From: CAMTVQ01 sp947085255
Lineage (GTDB): Bacteria; Bacteroidota; Bacteroidia; Sphingobacteriales; Sphingobacteriaceae
Reading direction: 5' to 3'
Length of the DNA stretch: 64,000 bases
Assembly: GCA_947085255.1 (NCBI GenBank)
Contig: CAMTVQ010000001.1
Coordinates: forward strand, 248,001 to 312,000
Every line of letters begins with the position of its first letter. Position 1 is the stretch's first letter. Under the pieces are notes generated by a model, which saw only the letters and a program-made list of their open reading frames with translations, was not told the DNA's origin and did no database searches. Shown one piece after another: positions 16,826 through 24,121 of the stretch. Both the position numbers and the translations under genes were made by a program.

Positions 16826-17501
16826 GCTAATGAACTATTTCTCCCTTGTTGGTGTTGTCACCAACAAGTTTTTAGATATGAAACTTTTGCTCGTTGGTGA
16901 TAACACCAATGAGGGTGTAGGTTTTTCTCACTTGTTAGTGTTCTCAGTAACAAGTAACTTAGCATCATCTTGCCATACATACTACTGTGATAGAACACCA
17001 TCCATCTTTTTTACAGCCACTATTTTAAATTGGCAATCACTATTGTTAGGCAATGAGTATAAAGAAATTGTATTGAAAAGTCTTCGTTTTCTCGTGTTTG
17101 AAAAACGAATAAAACTATATGCTTTTGTCATCATGCCTAATCATATCCACTTATTATGGCAAATACAACTGGGTTATGATAAGGCAAAAGTGCAACAGAA
17201 CTTCTTGAAATATACGGCACAACAGTTTAAATTTAAACTATTAGATGCTAATGATAACAGTTTGCTCAACTATCGGGTAAATGCTTCCGACCGCGCTTAT
17301 CAATTTTGGGAACGCAATGCCTTAAGTACAGAAATATGGGATGAAAGAGTATTTGAGCAAAAGCTTGATTACATACACCTTAATCCATTACAGGAAAAAT
17401 GGAAATTAGCTACATGCTCTGAACAGTACCTGTTTTCTTCCGCTTCTTTTTACGAAACTGGAATAGATGAGTGGCAAATGCTTACCCATTACAAGGAATA
17501 A
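16776..17501 (+). CDS. REP-associated tyrosine transposase (RAYT, Y1/HUH family)
   Basis: The C-terminal about 170 residues form a TnpA_REP domain: FFTATILNWQSLL, VIMPNHIHLLWQ (HUH-type His pair at 123 and 125), FWERN, and YIHLNP with the likely catalytic Tyr199. It should act on single-stranded hairpin DNA. The first 70 codons of the open frame run through three hairpin repeats and look unlike protein. The true start is therefore uncertain, perhaps a TTG or GTG near 16940-16950, or the 5' end has been altered. Five hairpins flank or overlap the gene. RAYTs are usually single-copy, domesticated enzymes linked to REP sequences. Confidence 0.85.
   Translation: MWKCKLKGLQANRLAVALMNYFSLVGVVTNKFLDMKLLLVGDNTNEGVGFSHLLVFSVTSNLASSCHTYYCDRTPSIFFTATILNWQSLLLGNEYKEIVLKSLRFLVFEKRIKLYAFVIMPNHIHLLWQIQLGYDKAKVQQNFLKYTAQQFKFKLLDANDNSLLNYRVNASDRAYQFWERNALSTEIWDERVFEQKLDYIHLNPLQEKWKLATCSEQYLFSSASFYETGIDEWQMLTHYKE
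16841..16955. repeat. Left hairpin array of the RAYT locus (three hairpins)
   Basis: L1: CTTGTTGGTG at 16845-16854 pairs perfectly with 16859-16868, preceded by CTCC. L2: 16890-16899 pairs with 16904-16913 with one G-T pair. L3: 8-bp arms at 16930-16937 and 16948-16955. L1 with its CTCC flank (16841-16868, 28 bp) is the exact reverse complement of 17572-17599. Confidence 0.9.
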
Positions 17502-17527
17502 GATTCTTGATAAGAATGGAAAAATAT

Positions 17528-17599
17528 CGTTAGTGACAACACCAACGAGGGAGAAAAAATAATAGAGCAGGCTTGTTGGTGACAACACCAACAAGGGAG
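17528..17599. repeat. Right hairpin array of the RAYT locus (two hairpins)
   Basis: R1: CGTTAGTG/CACCAACG around ACAA at 17528-17547, followed by AGGGAG. R2: CTTGTTGGTG (17572-17581) and CACCAACAAG (17586-17595), followed by GGAG. R2 with its tail is identical, in inverse orientation, to L1. GGAG/GTAG tetranucleotides beside a hairpin are the known recognition context of RAYTs. Confidence 0.9.
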
Positions 17600-17621
17600 A
17601 AGAGATTACCAACATCACAAC

Positions 17622-18824
17622 CTATTTTTTAGGCTGAGGTAAAAGCACTTCAAAGGTAGTACCCTTAGTTTCGGTAGAGGTGATTTTAAGCTGCCCCGAT
17701 AAACCGTCTATTAAATGTTTTACCAATACCAATCCGAAACCGTAGCCTTGTTCGCCACCAGTACCAGATGTAGATACGCCCGTACCTTCTAAAATAGCTT
17801 GTATAGCTGCTTTATCAATGCCAATTCCCGAATCTTGCACAATAAATTGTAGAGAATTTGCCTCTGGTTTTTCAATTAAATTGAGATATACGCTTACAGT
17901 GCCATTGTCGGGAGTAAATTTTAAGGCATTAGAGATAAGATTACCTATTATTTGTACCAATTTATTTTTGGCAAAAGGGATGTGCTGCGTTGCTTGGGTG
18001 GTAGTAATGCGCAAGGTTATGTTTTTGTTTAGCGCTTGCAGTTGATAGAGTTTTTCTAACTTTTCTTTGAACGATAGCAAGGTATAATCGTTTTCTGTAA
18101 CTTTTTTGGCAACGTGCCCACTTAAAATTTCATCTGCCAGTTCTAATATAGAGCGTCCGCTTTTTTGAATAAGGTTCACAAATTCCAATACTTCGTCCAT
18201 TTTGTTTTCATCACCTTGCTCGCTAATAATCTGAGCAAGGGAAATAATACCACCCAATGGACCTCTAATATCGTGTGCTACTCTGTTTTTGGTATCCGTA
18301 GCGTCTTTTACCTTGCTTTTTAGCTCATTAATTACTTTAAGTGTATTTAATCTATTAACTATTTCATAGGCAATTATTTGCAGCAGTTCAATTTTTTCGG
18401 GGTCTATAATCCGTTCTACCTTATCAACTACACACAGTGCCCCTAAATTAAATCCCTGTTTAGTACTTAGCGGTATGCCTAAGTAGTATTTAAAATGAGG
18501 GTCGTTTTGAACGTAATCTTTATCCTTAAAGCGGTCGTCATTTCTAAGATTTCTTACCTCAAAAGGGGTATCACCAAGTATGGTATATTGGCATACCGTG
18601 TCTTCTCTGGGTGTTTGCTCTGCCTCAAGACCATAGTTTGCAATTGTCCACTGTGTGTACGTATCAATAAGATTAATGAGGGAAATATCCGTTCCTGCTA
18701 CCTTAGCCGCCAATTTGGTTAGATCTTTAAAATTCTCATTGATATCGGTATAGTCTAAATCAAATTCCGATAAGTGTATAATGCGTTCTAATTCATTTTT
18801 GGGTATGGGCGCGTCTTGATTCAT
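17622..18824 (-). CDS. GAF-domain sensor histidine kinase
   Basis: A 400-residue cytoplasmic kinase with no membrane segment. A GAF sensor domain covers about 23-160. The phosphoacceptor H-box VAHDIRGPLGG has His184, and a HATPase_c domain has an N-box-like LISNALKF, G1 DSGIGID and G2 GYGFGLVLVK. HDIRGPL in place of HELRTPL is a common variant. No response regulator gene is adjacent, so it is an orphan. It lies 5 bases downstream of pyrD on the same strand. The signal is unknown. Confidence 0.85.
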   Translation of the reverse strand: MNQDAPIPKNELERIIHLSEFDLDYTDINENFKDLTKLAAKVAGTDISLINLIDTYTQWTIANYGLEAEQTPREDTVCQYTILGDTPFEVRNLRNDDRFKDKDYVQNDPHFKYYLGIPLSTKQGFNLGALCVVDKVERIIDPEKIELLQIIAYEIVNRLNTLKVINELKSKVKDATDTKNRVAHDIRGPLGGIISLAQIISEQGDENKMDEVLEFVNLIQKSGRSILELADEILSGHVAKKVTENDYTLLSFKEKLEKLYQLQALNKNITLRITTTQATQHIPFAKNKLVQIIGNLISNALKFTPDNGTVSVYLNLIEKPEANSLQFIVQDSGIGIDKAAIQAILEGTGVSTSGTGGEQGYGFGLVLVKHLIDGLSGQLKITSTETKGTTFEVLLPQPKK

Positions 18825-18829
18825 GACTA

Positions 18830-19861
18830 TTATTTTTTAAGTAATTTTTTATTGATACGGTTAATAAGTGCAGGGCCTTCGTAAATGAACCCGGTATATA
18901 ACTGTATCAATGCGGCTCCTGCATCTAGTTTTTCTTGAGCATCAGTAGCAGAATGTATGCCACCTACACCTATAATAACAAAAGAATTTTGTGATTTTTT
19001 GGCCAAGTAGCGGATAACTTCAGTACTTCGTTTTGTTAGCGGTTTTCCGCTTAGTCCACCCATGCCAATAGCTGATATATTTGCTGCAGGAGTAATTAAA
19101 TCATCGCGAGAAATGGTAGTGTTTGTAGCAATTACACCAGCTATTTTTGTTTCACTTACAATCTCTACAATATCATCCAGCTGTTCGTTGGTTAAGTCTG
19201 GAGCAATTTTTAGCAAAATGGGTTTGGGTGTACTTTTTTGGTGATTGATTTTTTGAAGACTATTCAAAATGTGTTTTAATGGTTCTTTATCTTGTAAAGC
19301 ACGTAGGTTAGGGGTATTGGGCGAACTTACATTTACCACAAAATAATCTACGTAATCGAATAGTTTTACGAAACAGATTTCGTAATCTTTTACAGCATCT
19401 TCATTAGAAGTAAGTTTGTTTTTGCCAATGTTTCCGCCAATAATAAGATTTTTGTCCCGTTTCTTTAATTGCTCTACTGCTGCATCTACCCCTTTGTTAT
19501 TAAACCCCATACGGTTTATCAATGCTTCGTCGGCTGGCAATCTAAACATACGTGGTTTAGGGTTACCGTCTTGTGGTAATGGAGTAATGGTACCAATTTC
19601 TACAAAGCCAAAGCCTAAGTTTCCTAATTCTTTGTACAGCACTGCATCTTTGTCAAAACCTGCCGCTAAACCAACTGGATTTTTAAAGGTAAGTCCCATT
19701 AATGTGCGGGATAGTGCAGGACTCTTTACAACAAACAACAGATTATAGAGCGCGGAGTAACCAGGTATTTTATATACTAAACGTAGTAGGGCAAATACAT
19801 AGTGATGTATGGTTTCGGGGGCAAAAAGAAAAAAAACAGGTTTTATAACGTATTTGTACAT
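18830..19861 (-). CDS. pyrD: Dihydroorotate dehydrogenase (quinone), class 2
   Basis: PyrD oxidises dihydroorotate to orotate in pyrimidine synthesis, passing electrons to quinone at the inner membrane. The N-terminal helical extension (MYKYVIKPVFFLFAPETIHHYVF) marks the membrane-bound class 2 enzyme. NPVGLAAGFDKDA, RMGFNNKG, NVSSPNTPNLR and GVGGIHSATDAQEKLDAGA are FMN and active-site segments. ATG at 19861 is preferred over an upstream TTG at 19876, because ATG leaves a 1-base gap to the RidA gene and gives the conserved N-terminus. Length is then 343 residues. Confidence 0.95.
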   Translation of the reverse strand: MYKYVIKPVFFLFAPETIHHYVFALLRLVYKIPGYSALYNLLFVVKSPALSRTLMGLTFKNPVGLAAGFDKDAVLYKELGNLGFGFVEIGTITPLPQDGNPKPRMFRLPADEALINRMGFNNKGVDAAVEQLKKRDKNLIIGGNIGKNKLTSNEDAVKDYEICFVKLFDYVDYFVVNVSSPNTPNLRALQDKEPLKHILNSLQKINHQKSTPKPILLKIAPDLTNEQLDDIVEIVSETKIAGVIATNTTISRDDLITPAANISAIGMGGLSGKPLTKRSTEVIRYLAKKSQNSFVIIGVGGIHSATDAQEKLDAGAALIQLYTGFIYEGPALINRINKKLLKK

Positions 19862-19862
19862 A

Positions 19863-20273
19863 TTATATAGTGGCAATACACTTTAGTTCAATAGCAATAG
19901 GAGTAGGCAAGCAATTAATCTCTACCGTAGTGCGGCAAGGCAAATTATCTTTAAAATATTCGGCGTAAATACGGTTATAGGTAGCAAAATCAGCTTTCAT
20001 ATTGGTAAGAAATACAGTTACATCAATCAAATTTTCCCAAGAACTGCCGGCTTCTTCCAAAATCAGTTTTACGTTGGTAAACACCGAGTGGCATTGGGTT
20101 TCTATATCGTAAGAAACAATGGTGCCTTTTTCATCAAGTTCTACGCCTGGTATCTTTTTAGTGCCCCGTTCACGCGGACCAACTCCTGATAGAAACAATA
20201 AATTGCCCACCTTGCGTGCATGTGGATACATACCAACAGGTTCGGGTGCTTTGGATGAATTGATGATGGACAT
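19863..20273 (-). CDS. RidA-family deaminase, possibly 2-aminomuconate deaminase
   Basis: A 136-residue YjgF/YER057c/UK114-family protein. Family landmarks include VGNLLFLSGVGPRERG, VFTNVKLILEEAGSSWENLIDVTVFL, and Arg114 in CRTTVEI with Glu129 near the C-terminus. Arg114 is the substrate-carboxylate-binding residue in RidA enzymes. Proximity to a 2-aminomuconate-semialdehyde-type dehydrogenase suggests the 2-aminomuconate deaminase branch rather than generic imine hydrolysis; that assignment is inferred. pyrD follows after 1 base. Confidence 0.8.
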   Translation of the reverse strand: MSIINSSKAPEPVGMYPHARKVGNLLFLSGVGPRERGTKKIPGVELDEKGTIVSYDIETQCHSVFTNVKLILEEAGSSWENLIDVTVFLTNMKADFATYNRIYAEYFKDNLPCRTTVEINCLPTPIAIELKCIATI

Positions 20274-20367
20274 ACCTTATAATTGAAAGTTAAAAGTTGA
20301 AAATTGAAAATTGAAGGGCTGCTTTGCCACTAATTACCGATTTGCGGTAAACCGATGTTAGCTATAG
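20274..20367. repeat. Low-complexity TTGAAAATTGAA repeat
   Basis: The spacer has short tandem variants of GTTGAAAATTGAAAATTGAA around 20290-20314. Similar microrepeats are common in Bacteroidota intergenic DNA. No gene or terminator is seen. Confidence 0.5.
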
Positions 20368-21021
20368 TTATAAATCTTTTAACTCATTCATTACACAAAC
20401 AAATACTGCTTGCAAGCACAATTCTTTAAATGTTTCTCTTAATAATACTGAGTCTGAAATAAAAGTACTCTTACTTATCGAAAGTTGTTTACCAATTGGG
20501 TAGTTTCTAAACTCAATTGGTGGATTATCCCTTTCAGAAGCGATTGCATTTTGATGCTTTGTACAGTTCGCAATCCATGAAAATTTATATACAATTCCAC
20601 TACTTGGCTTATTAAAGTCATAACCAAATTTGTTTTTAAACTCTATGAGAAATAAATTTTCATCAATTTCAAAGATTGGCAGTATGATTTTCAAGAGCTC
20701 TTTTCTGCAATTTTCTAACTTATGATACAAAGCCAAATATCCAAATCGGATAGTCTCATTAATCACATGTGAATCATAATTAATCTCTACTTCATACTCT
20801 TTTCCGAGTTGTGAAATATCGGTCTCAACTTCTTCATCGAGTTTCTCCGCTGCAGGGATAAATGTATCAAAGTATAAACCCTGTATAAACTCAAATTGTC
20901 TCGACCAAGAAATAGCCCTAACCAAGCTTAAAAGCATTTTATTTTCGTCTTTTATAAGTTCGAGTTTCGCACTGTCAAAACCATTATCTCCTAAAAATTC
21001 AATTATCGCATTTTTCTCCAT
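20368..21021 (-). CDS. Unrecognised cytoplasmic protein (217 aa)
   Basis: I do not recognise a family. The protein is acidic and predicted mainly helical, with no signal peptide or membrane segment. Notable segments are AISWSRQFEFIQGLYF near residue 40, FSWIANCTKHQNA near 147 and a hydrophobic C-terminal LCLQAVFVCVMNELKDL. It lies between the RidA-family and aldehyde dehydrogenase genes on the same strand. Its codon use looks more AT-rich than theirs (an impression by eye), so it may be an insertion into that cluster. Function unknown. Confidence 0.5.
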   Translation of the reverse strand: MEKNAIIEFLGDNGFDSAKLELIKDENKMLLSLVRAISWSRQFEFIQGLYFDTFIPAAEKLDEEVETDISQLGKEYEVEINYDSHVINETIRFGYLALYHKLENCRKELLKIILPIFEIDENLFLIEFKNKFGYDFNKPSSGIVYKFSWIANCTKHQNAIASERDNPPIEFRNYPIGKQLSISKSTFISDSVLLRETFKELCLQAVFVCVMNELKDL

Positions 21022-21036
21022 AATAATTGTGCTAAC

Positions 21037-21066
21037 AGTAAACTAATGAACTAATCAACTAGTAAA
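21037..21066. repeat. Degenerate AACTAATnAACTAATC microrepeat at a gene end
   Basis: Short near-tandem units (AACTAATGAACTAATCAACTAG) overlap the aldehyde dehydrogenase stop codon region. A similar string occurs at about 58100-58125. Probably low-complexity intergenic drift. Confidence 0.4.
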
Positions 21067-22498
21067 CTACACACACATTCTTAGCTTCGGTAAAGAAGCG
21101 CAAAGCCTCTGCACCCCCTTCTCTACCAACCCCTGAGTTTTTTACTCCGCCAAAAGGCGTACGTAAGTCGCGTACCAACCAACAATTAATCCACACTACA
21201 CCTGCTTGTACTTTAGCTGCTACACGGTGTGCCTTACGTAAGTTTTCTGTCCATATAGTGGCAGATAATCCATATTCGGTGGCATTGGCAAGCATTAGCG
21301 CTTCTTCTTCAGTATCAAAAGGAGTAAGCGTTACAACCGGACCAAAAATTTCTTCCATATTGGTGCGGCAATTGTGGGGGAGACCTTCAATTACGGTAGG
21401 GGCAATAAAATAGCCTTTTTCGCAACGTCCTTTTACCGTTATGGCGTTACCACCCAATAGTATTTTTCCGCCTTCTTGTTTAGCCAAAGCGATACAATCG
21501 AGTACTTTTTGGTAATGTGCCGCCGATACAATAGCACCCTGTTGGGTAGTTTCTTCCAAGGGATCTCCGTTGGTTAGTTGAGCAGCTTTAGCTAAAAAAG
21601 CAGTTTTAAAGACTTCATAGACACTACGCTCTACCAAAATACGCGAGCCACACAGGCAAATTTGTCCTTGATTTTGAAAAGAAGAGCGTACACTGGTTGC
21701 TACGGCTGCCTCCAAATTGCAATCGGCAAATATAATATTGGGGTTTTTACCACCCAGCTCTAAGGATAGTTTTTTGAATTGTGGTGCTGCTATACCTGCA
21801 ATAATGCGTCCGGTTGCGGTGCCTCCAGTAAACGAAATGGCTTTAATATCTGGATGGTGTGATAAGGCATTACCTACCTTACCGCCCAAGCCATGTATGA
21901 TATTGAGTACTCCGGCAGGTAATCCAACTTCTATAGCTACTTCAGAAAGTAAATAAGCCGTCATGGGTGTAATTTCCGATGGTTTGGCAATTACGCAATT
22001 ACCCGCAGCTAATGCCGGCGCAATTTTCCAGGTAAAGAGGTATAAAGGTAAATTCCAAGGAGAAATACAAGCCACCACGCCAATGGGTTGGCGCAACGTG
22101 TAATTAAATCCCTCGTTGCCCATATCGTGGGTATCGGTACTAAATTGGCGTACAGCAGAAGCAAAAAACCTAAAATTGCTTACCGAGCGCGGAATATCTA
22201 CTATTCTTGCCAGTTTTATGGGTTTGCCATTGTCTATGCTTTCGGCTTTTGCAAAAGCTTCTAAGCGTTTTTCAATACCTGCTGCCAGCTTGTCTAAATA
22301 ATCTGCCCGTATTTCAGTGCTCAAAGCCGACCAAGCCGGAAAAGCTGCCTTTGCAGCCTGAACGGCCATATCAACATCTTTTTCGTCGCTATCAGGAATA
22401 TAACTGTACACCGCACCAGTTGATGGATCGATATTATCGAGGTATTGCCCACCAATAGGAGCGACTAATTGATTGTTGATATAGTTGCGTAATTGCAT
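21059..22498 (-). CDS. Aldehyde dehydrogenase, 2-aminomuconate/2-hydroxymuconate-semialdehyde type
   Basis: A 479-residue NAD-dependent aldehyde dehydrogenase. It has the Asn-containing SPWNLPLY (147-154), SFTGGTATG cofactor loop (222-230), general-base ELGGKNPN (about 247-254) and catalytic Cys281 in NQGQICLCGSR. GQICLCGSR is characteristic of the muconate-semialdehyde subgroup (AMSDH/HMSDH, ALDH8-like). It would oxidise 2-aminomuconate-6-semialdehyde in the kynurenine route. The RidA-family gene in the same cluster supports this. The subgroup call is by motif only. Confidence 0.85.
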   Translation of the reverse strand: MQLRNYINNQLVAPIGGQYLDNIDPSTGAVYSYIPDSDEKDVDMAVQAAKAAFPAWSALSTEIRADYLDKLAAGIEKRLEAFAKAESIDNGKPIKLARIVDIPRSVSNFRFFASAVRQFSTDTHDMGNEGFNYTLRQPIGVVACISPWNLPLYLFTWKIAPALAAGNCVIAKPSEITPMTAYLLSEVAIEVGLPAGVLNIIHGLGGKVGNALSHHPDIKAISFTGGTATGRIIAGIAAPQFKKLSLELGGKNPNIIFADCNLEAAVATSVRSSFQNQGQICLCGSRILVERSVYEVFKTAFLAKAAQLTNGDPLEETTQQGAIVSAAHYQKVLDCIALAKQEGGKILLGGNAITVKGRCEKGYFIAPTVIEGLPHNCRTNMEEIFGPVVTLTPFDTEEEALMLANATEYGLSATIWTENLRKAHRVAAKVQAGVVWINCWLVRDLRTPFGGVKNSGVGREGGAEALRFFTEAKNVCVVY

Positions 22499-22522
22499 CG
22501 TGTTGCAATAATACGAATTGTA

Positions 22523-22648
22523 TTACTTGATAAGAAGATATCCAATCACCAACCACGCAATACCTTTAATAAAAAAGAATAAAAATGCCCAAATGCCCAT
22601 TTTCCTCCAATATTTTTCTAAATAGCTTTTTATGTGTGGCGACAACAT
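22523..22648 (-). CDS. Small membrane protein (41 aa)
   Basis: A short frame on the minus strand starts at ATG (22646-22648) and reads MLSPHIKSYLEKYWRKMG, then a single hydrophobic helix (IWAFLFFFIKGIAWLVIGYLLI) and a terminal Lys. An amphipathic basic N-terminus plus one membrane helix is typical of small Bacteroidota inner-membrane proteins. It lies between the terminator at 22674-22712 and the aldehyde dehydrogenase gene. Function unknown; expression is not shown. Confidence 0.6.
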   Translation of the reverse strand: MLSPHIKSYLEKYWRKMGIWAFLFFFIKGIAWLVIGYLLIK

Positions 22649-22673
22649 ATTTACAGATATATAACAAGAATAC

Positions 22674-22712
22674 AAAAAAAATGCTTGCTAAGGATAACTC
22701 AGCAAGCATTTT
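22674..22712 (-). terminator. Terminator of the DUF4382 lipoprotein gene
   Basis: A 12-bp perfect stem (22678-22689 with 22701-22712, core ATGCTTGCT) has an 11-base loop. On the minus strand it is followed by a T-run (A-run on the plus strand at 22674-22680). Confidence 0.85.
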
Positions 22713-22731
22713 ACGCTACATAACTTCTATA

Positions 22732-23529
22732 TTAATTCAAACGAACAGTATCCATTTTAGTAACTTGTCCATTGGTAACAGTAACACCCGTAACGGTTTT
22801 AGTGGCTAATCCATTGGTTGGTTCAAATTTAACGGCATACGAACCTGCAGGAACACCCATTAACTTAAAGTTGCCATTTGTATCGGCAATACTTAAAATG
22901 GTATCGGAACCCGCTACTAAAAACACAAAAGGACGAGCCTCTTGCGGACGTACAACACCACTTACAGCACCCGAAATAGCTTCGGTAAATACTCTAATAA
23001 CCGGTTTTAGGTTGTACTTGCCACTACCTGTTGATACAATAGAACGTGCTGCATCAAAATCGAGATGGAAAGTGTATTCTATATCAGGTTGTAGGGTTTC
23101 ATTTACCTTCAATTTTAAACCAGAAGTTTGTGCGGAAGGTGTTTTTAGTTCATACGATACACTATCAATCACCACGCTGTTGTTTGTACCTAAAATTAAA
23201 CGCACTTGAGATAATTTACCCGATGGAATTCTTGCATCGGCTAAAAGGGTATCTATACCATTCGAAAAGTCCAATAAGTTGTAAATTCCTGGTCTAATTA
23301 ATCCCAAACTTACCCACCCAGAGCTACTATCCGAGCCGCTATTTACTTGTACTTCTTTAATGTCGATAAAAACAGCATCGTACATAGCTGGAGCATCTGT
23401 TAAGAAAAACTTTACCCGAGAGTACGCGGCACTTGCAGCATCCTCTTTACAAGATTGGGTGAGTGCAACACCAATTAATAAAATACCTAGTATTCCTAAT
23501 TGTAATAATTTTTTTAAGCTTACGTTCAT
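22732..23529 (-). CDS. DUF4382 lipoprotein with carboxypeptidase-regulatory-like domain
   Basis: The 265-residue precursor has a lipoprotein-type signal with Cys in LTQSCKED. The N-terminal domain VKFFLTDAPAMYDAVFIDIKEV is the start of DUF4382. The last 70 residues (ISGAVSGVVRPQEARPFVFLVAG...) form a transthyretin/carboxypeptidase-regulatory-like beta sandwich ending in TVRLN. It is probably anchored in the periplasm or on the surface. Function unknown. A TATATTTG promoter box lies 19 bases upstream of the ATG. Confidence 0.8.
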   Translation of the reverse strand: MNVSLKKLLQLGILGILLIGVALTQSCKEDAASAAYSRVKFFLTDAPAMYDAVFIDIKEVQVNSGSDSSSGWVSLGLIRPGIYNLLDFSNGIDTLLADARIPSGKLSQVRLILGTNNSVVIDSVSYELKTPSAQTSGLKLKVNETLQPDIEYTFHLDFDAARSIVSTGSGKYNLKPVIRVFTEAISGAVSGVVRPQEARPFVFLVAGSDTILSIADTNGNFKLMGVPAGSYAVKFEPTNGLATKTVTGVTVTNGQVTKMDTVRLN

Positions 23530-23548
23530 GATAATTATTTTTTGAATT

Positions 23549-23556
23549 CAAATATA
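23549..23556 (-). promoter_or_regulatory. -7 promoter box for the DUF4382 lipoprotein
   Basis: The complement reads TATATTTG, an exact TAnnTTTG match ending 19 bases before the start codon at 23529. Confidence 0.5.
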
Positions 23557-23673
23557 CTTCTAATAGAATAGATAAAGTTATATAAAAACGATTTTATTTT
23601 ATGCATAGTATTTTGAAAAGCAAATAGATGGAGATGAAGTTGATTTGTGCAGGTTGTCATCTGTTATTCCAAA

Positions 23674-24090
23674 TTGAAGTACAATGAAAAAACATATATA
23701 CTAATACTCTTTGTGAGCTTATTAGTTTCTTGCGAAGAAGATTCCCCAGCAAACTTATGGGTAGAATCGCCTAAATGCAGGTTTATTAGTTACACTAATG
23801 TAGAAAAAGGGGAGAAACTTGGCGATATGCCACGTATTAACATTCATGTAGAAAATAATGGACCAGGACCAAGTGCATTTAAGGTTTCCTGCTTTGTAGA
23901 ATTTAAGATGAGTAATGAGATTGTTGGTAGAACGGGTGTGGATATGGGTACGTTAAATGCAAATGAATCGATTAAAAGAACTATGGAACTCTATGGCATT
24001 GCAACGCATAAAGCATACAATAGGGCAGAGGTAATGCTGTACTGGTACGATGCAGAAGATATCTACCACGAAGAAGGGTATGTGAAATGA
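23674..24090 (+). CDS. Lipoprotein of unknown function, signal peptide frame disturbed at an A6 tract
   Basis: The mature part (NLWVESPKCRFISYTNVEKG ... YHEEGYVK) looks intact and beta-rich, resembling a CARDB-like or Ig-like fold. The in-frame starts are GTG 23647 or TTG 23674, with no ATG. An ATG at 23684 lies in another frame and would stop after six codons. Adding one A to the A6 run at 23687-23692 would give a perfect signal peptide, MKKTYILILFVSLLVSC. The gene may therefore start at TTG, be switched by slippage, or carry a sequence error or mutation. Confidence 0.6.
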   Translation: MKYNEKTYILILFVSLLVSCEEDSPANLWVESPKCRFISYTNVEKGEKLGDMPRINIHVENNGPGPSAFKVSCFVEFKMSNEIVGRTGVDMGTLNANESIKRTMELYGIATHKAYNRAEVMLYWYDAEDIYHEEGYVK

Positions 24091-24121
24091 AGTAGTGTTT
24101 TAATAAACGTTATTATGTTAA

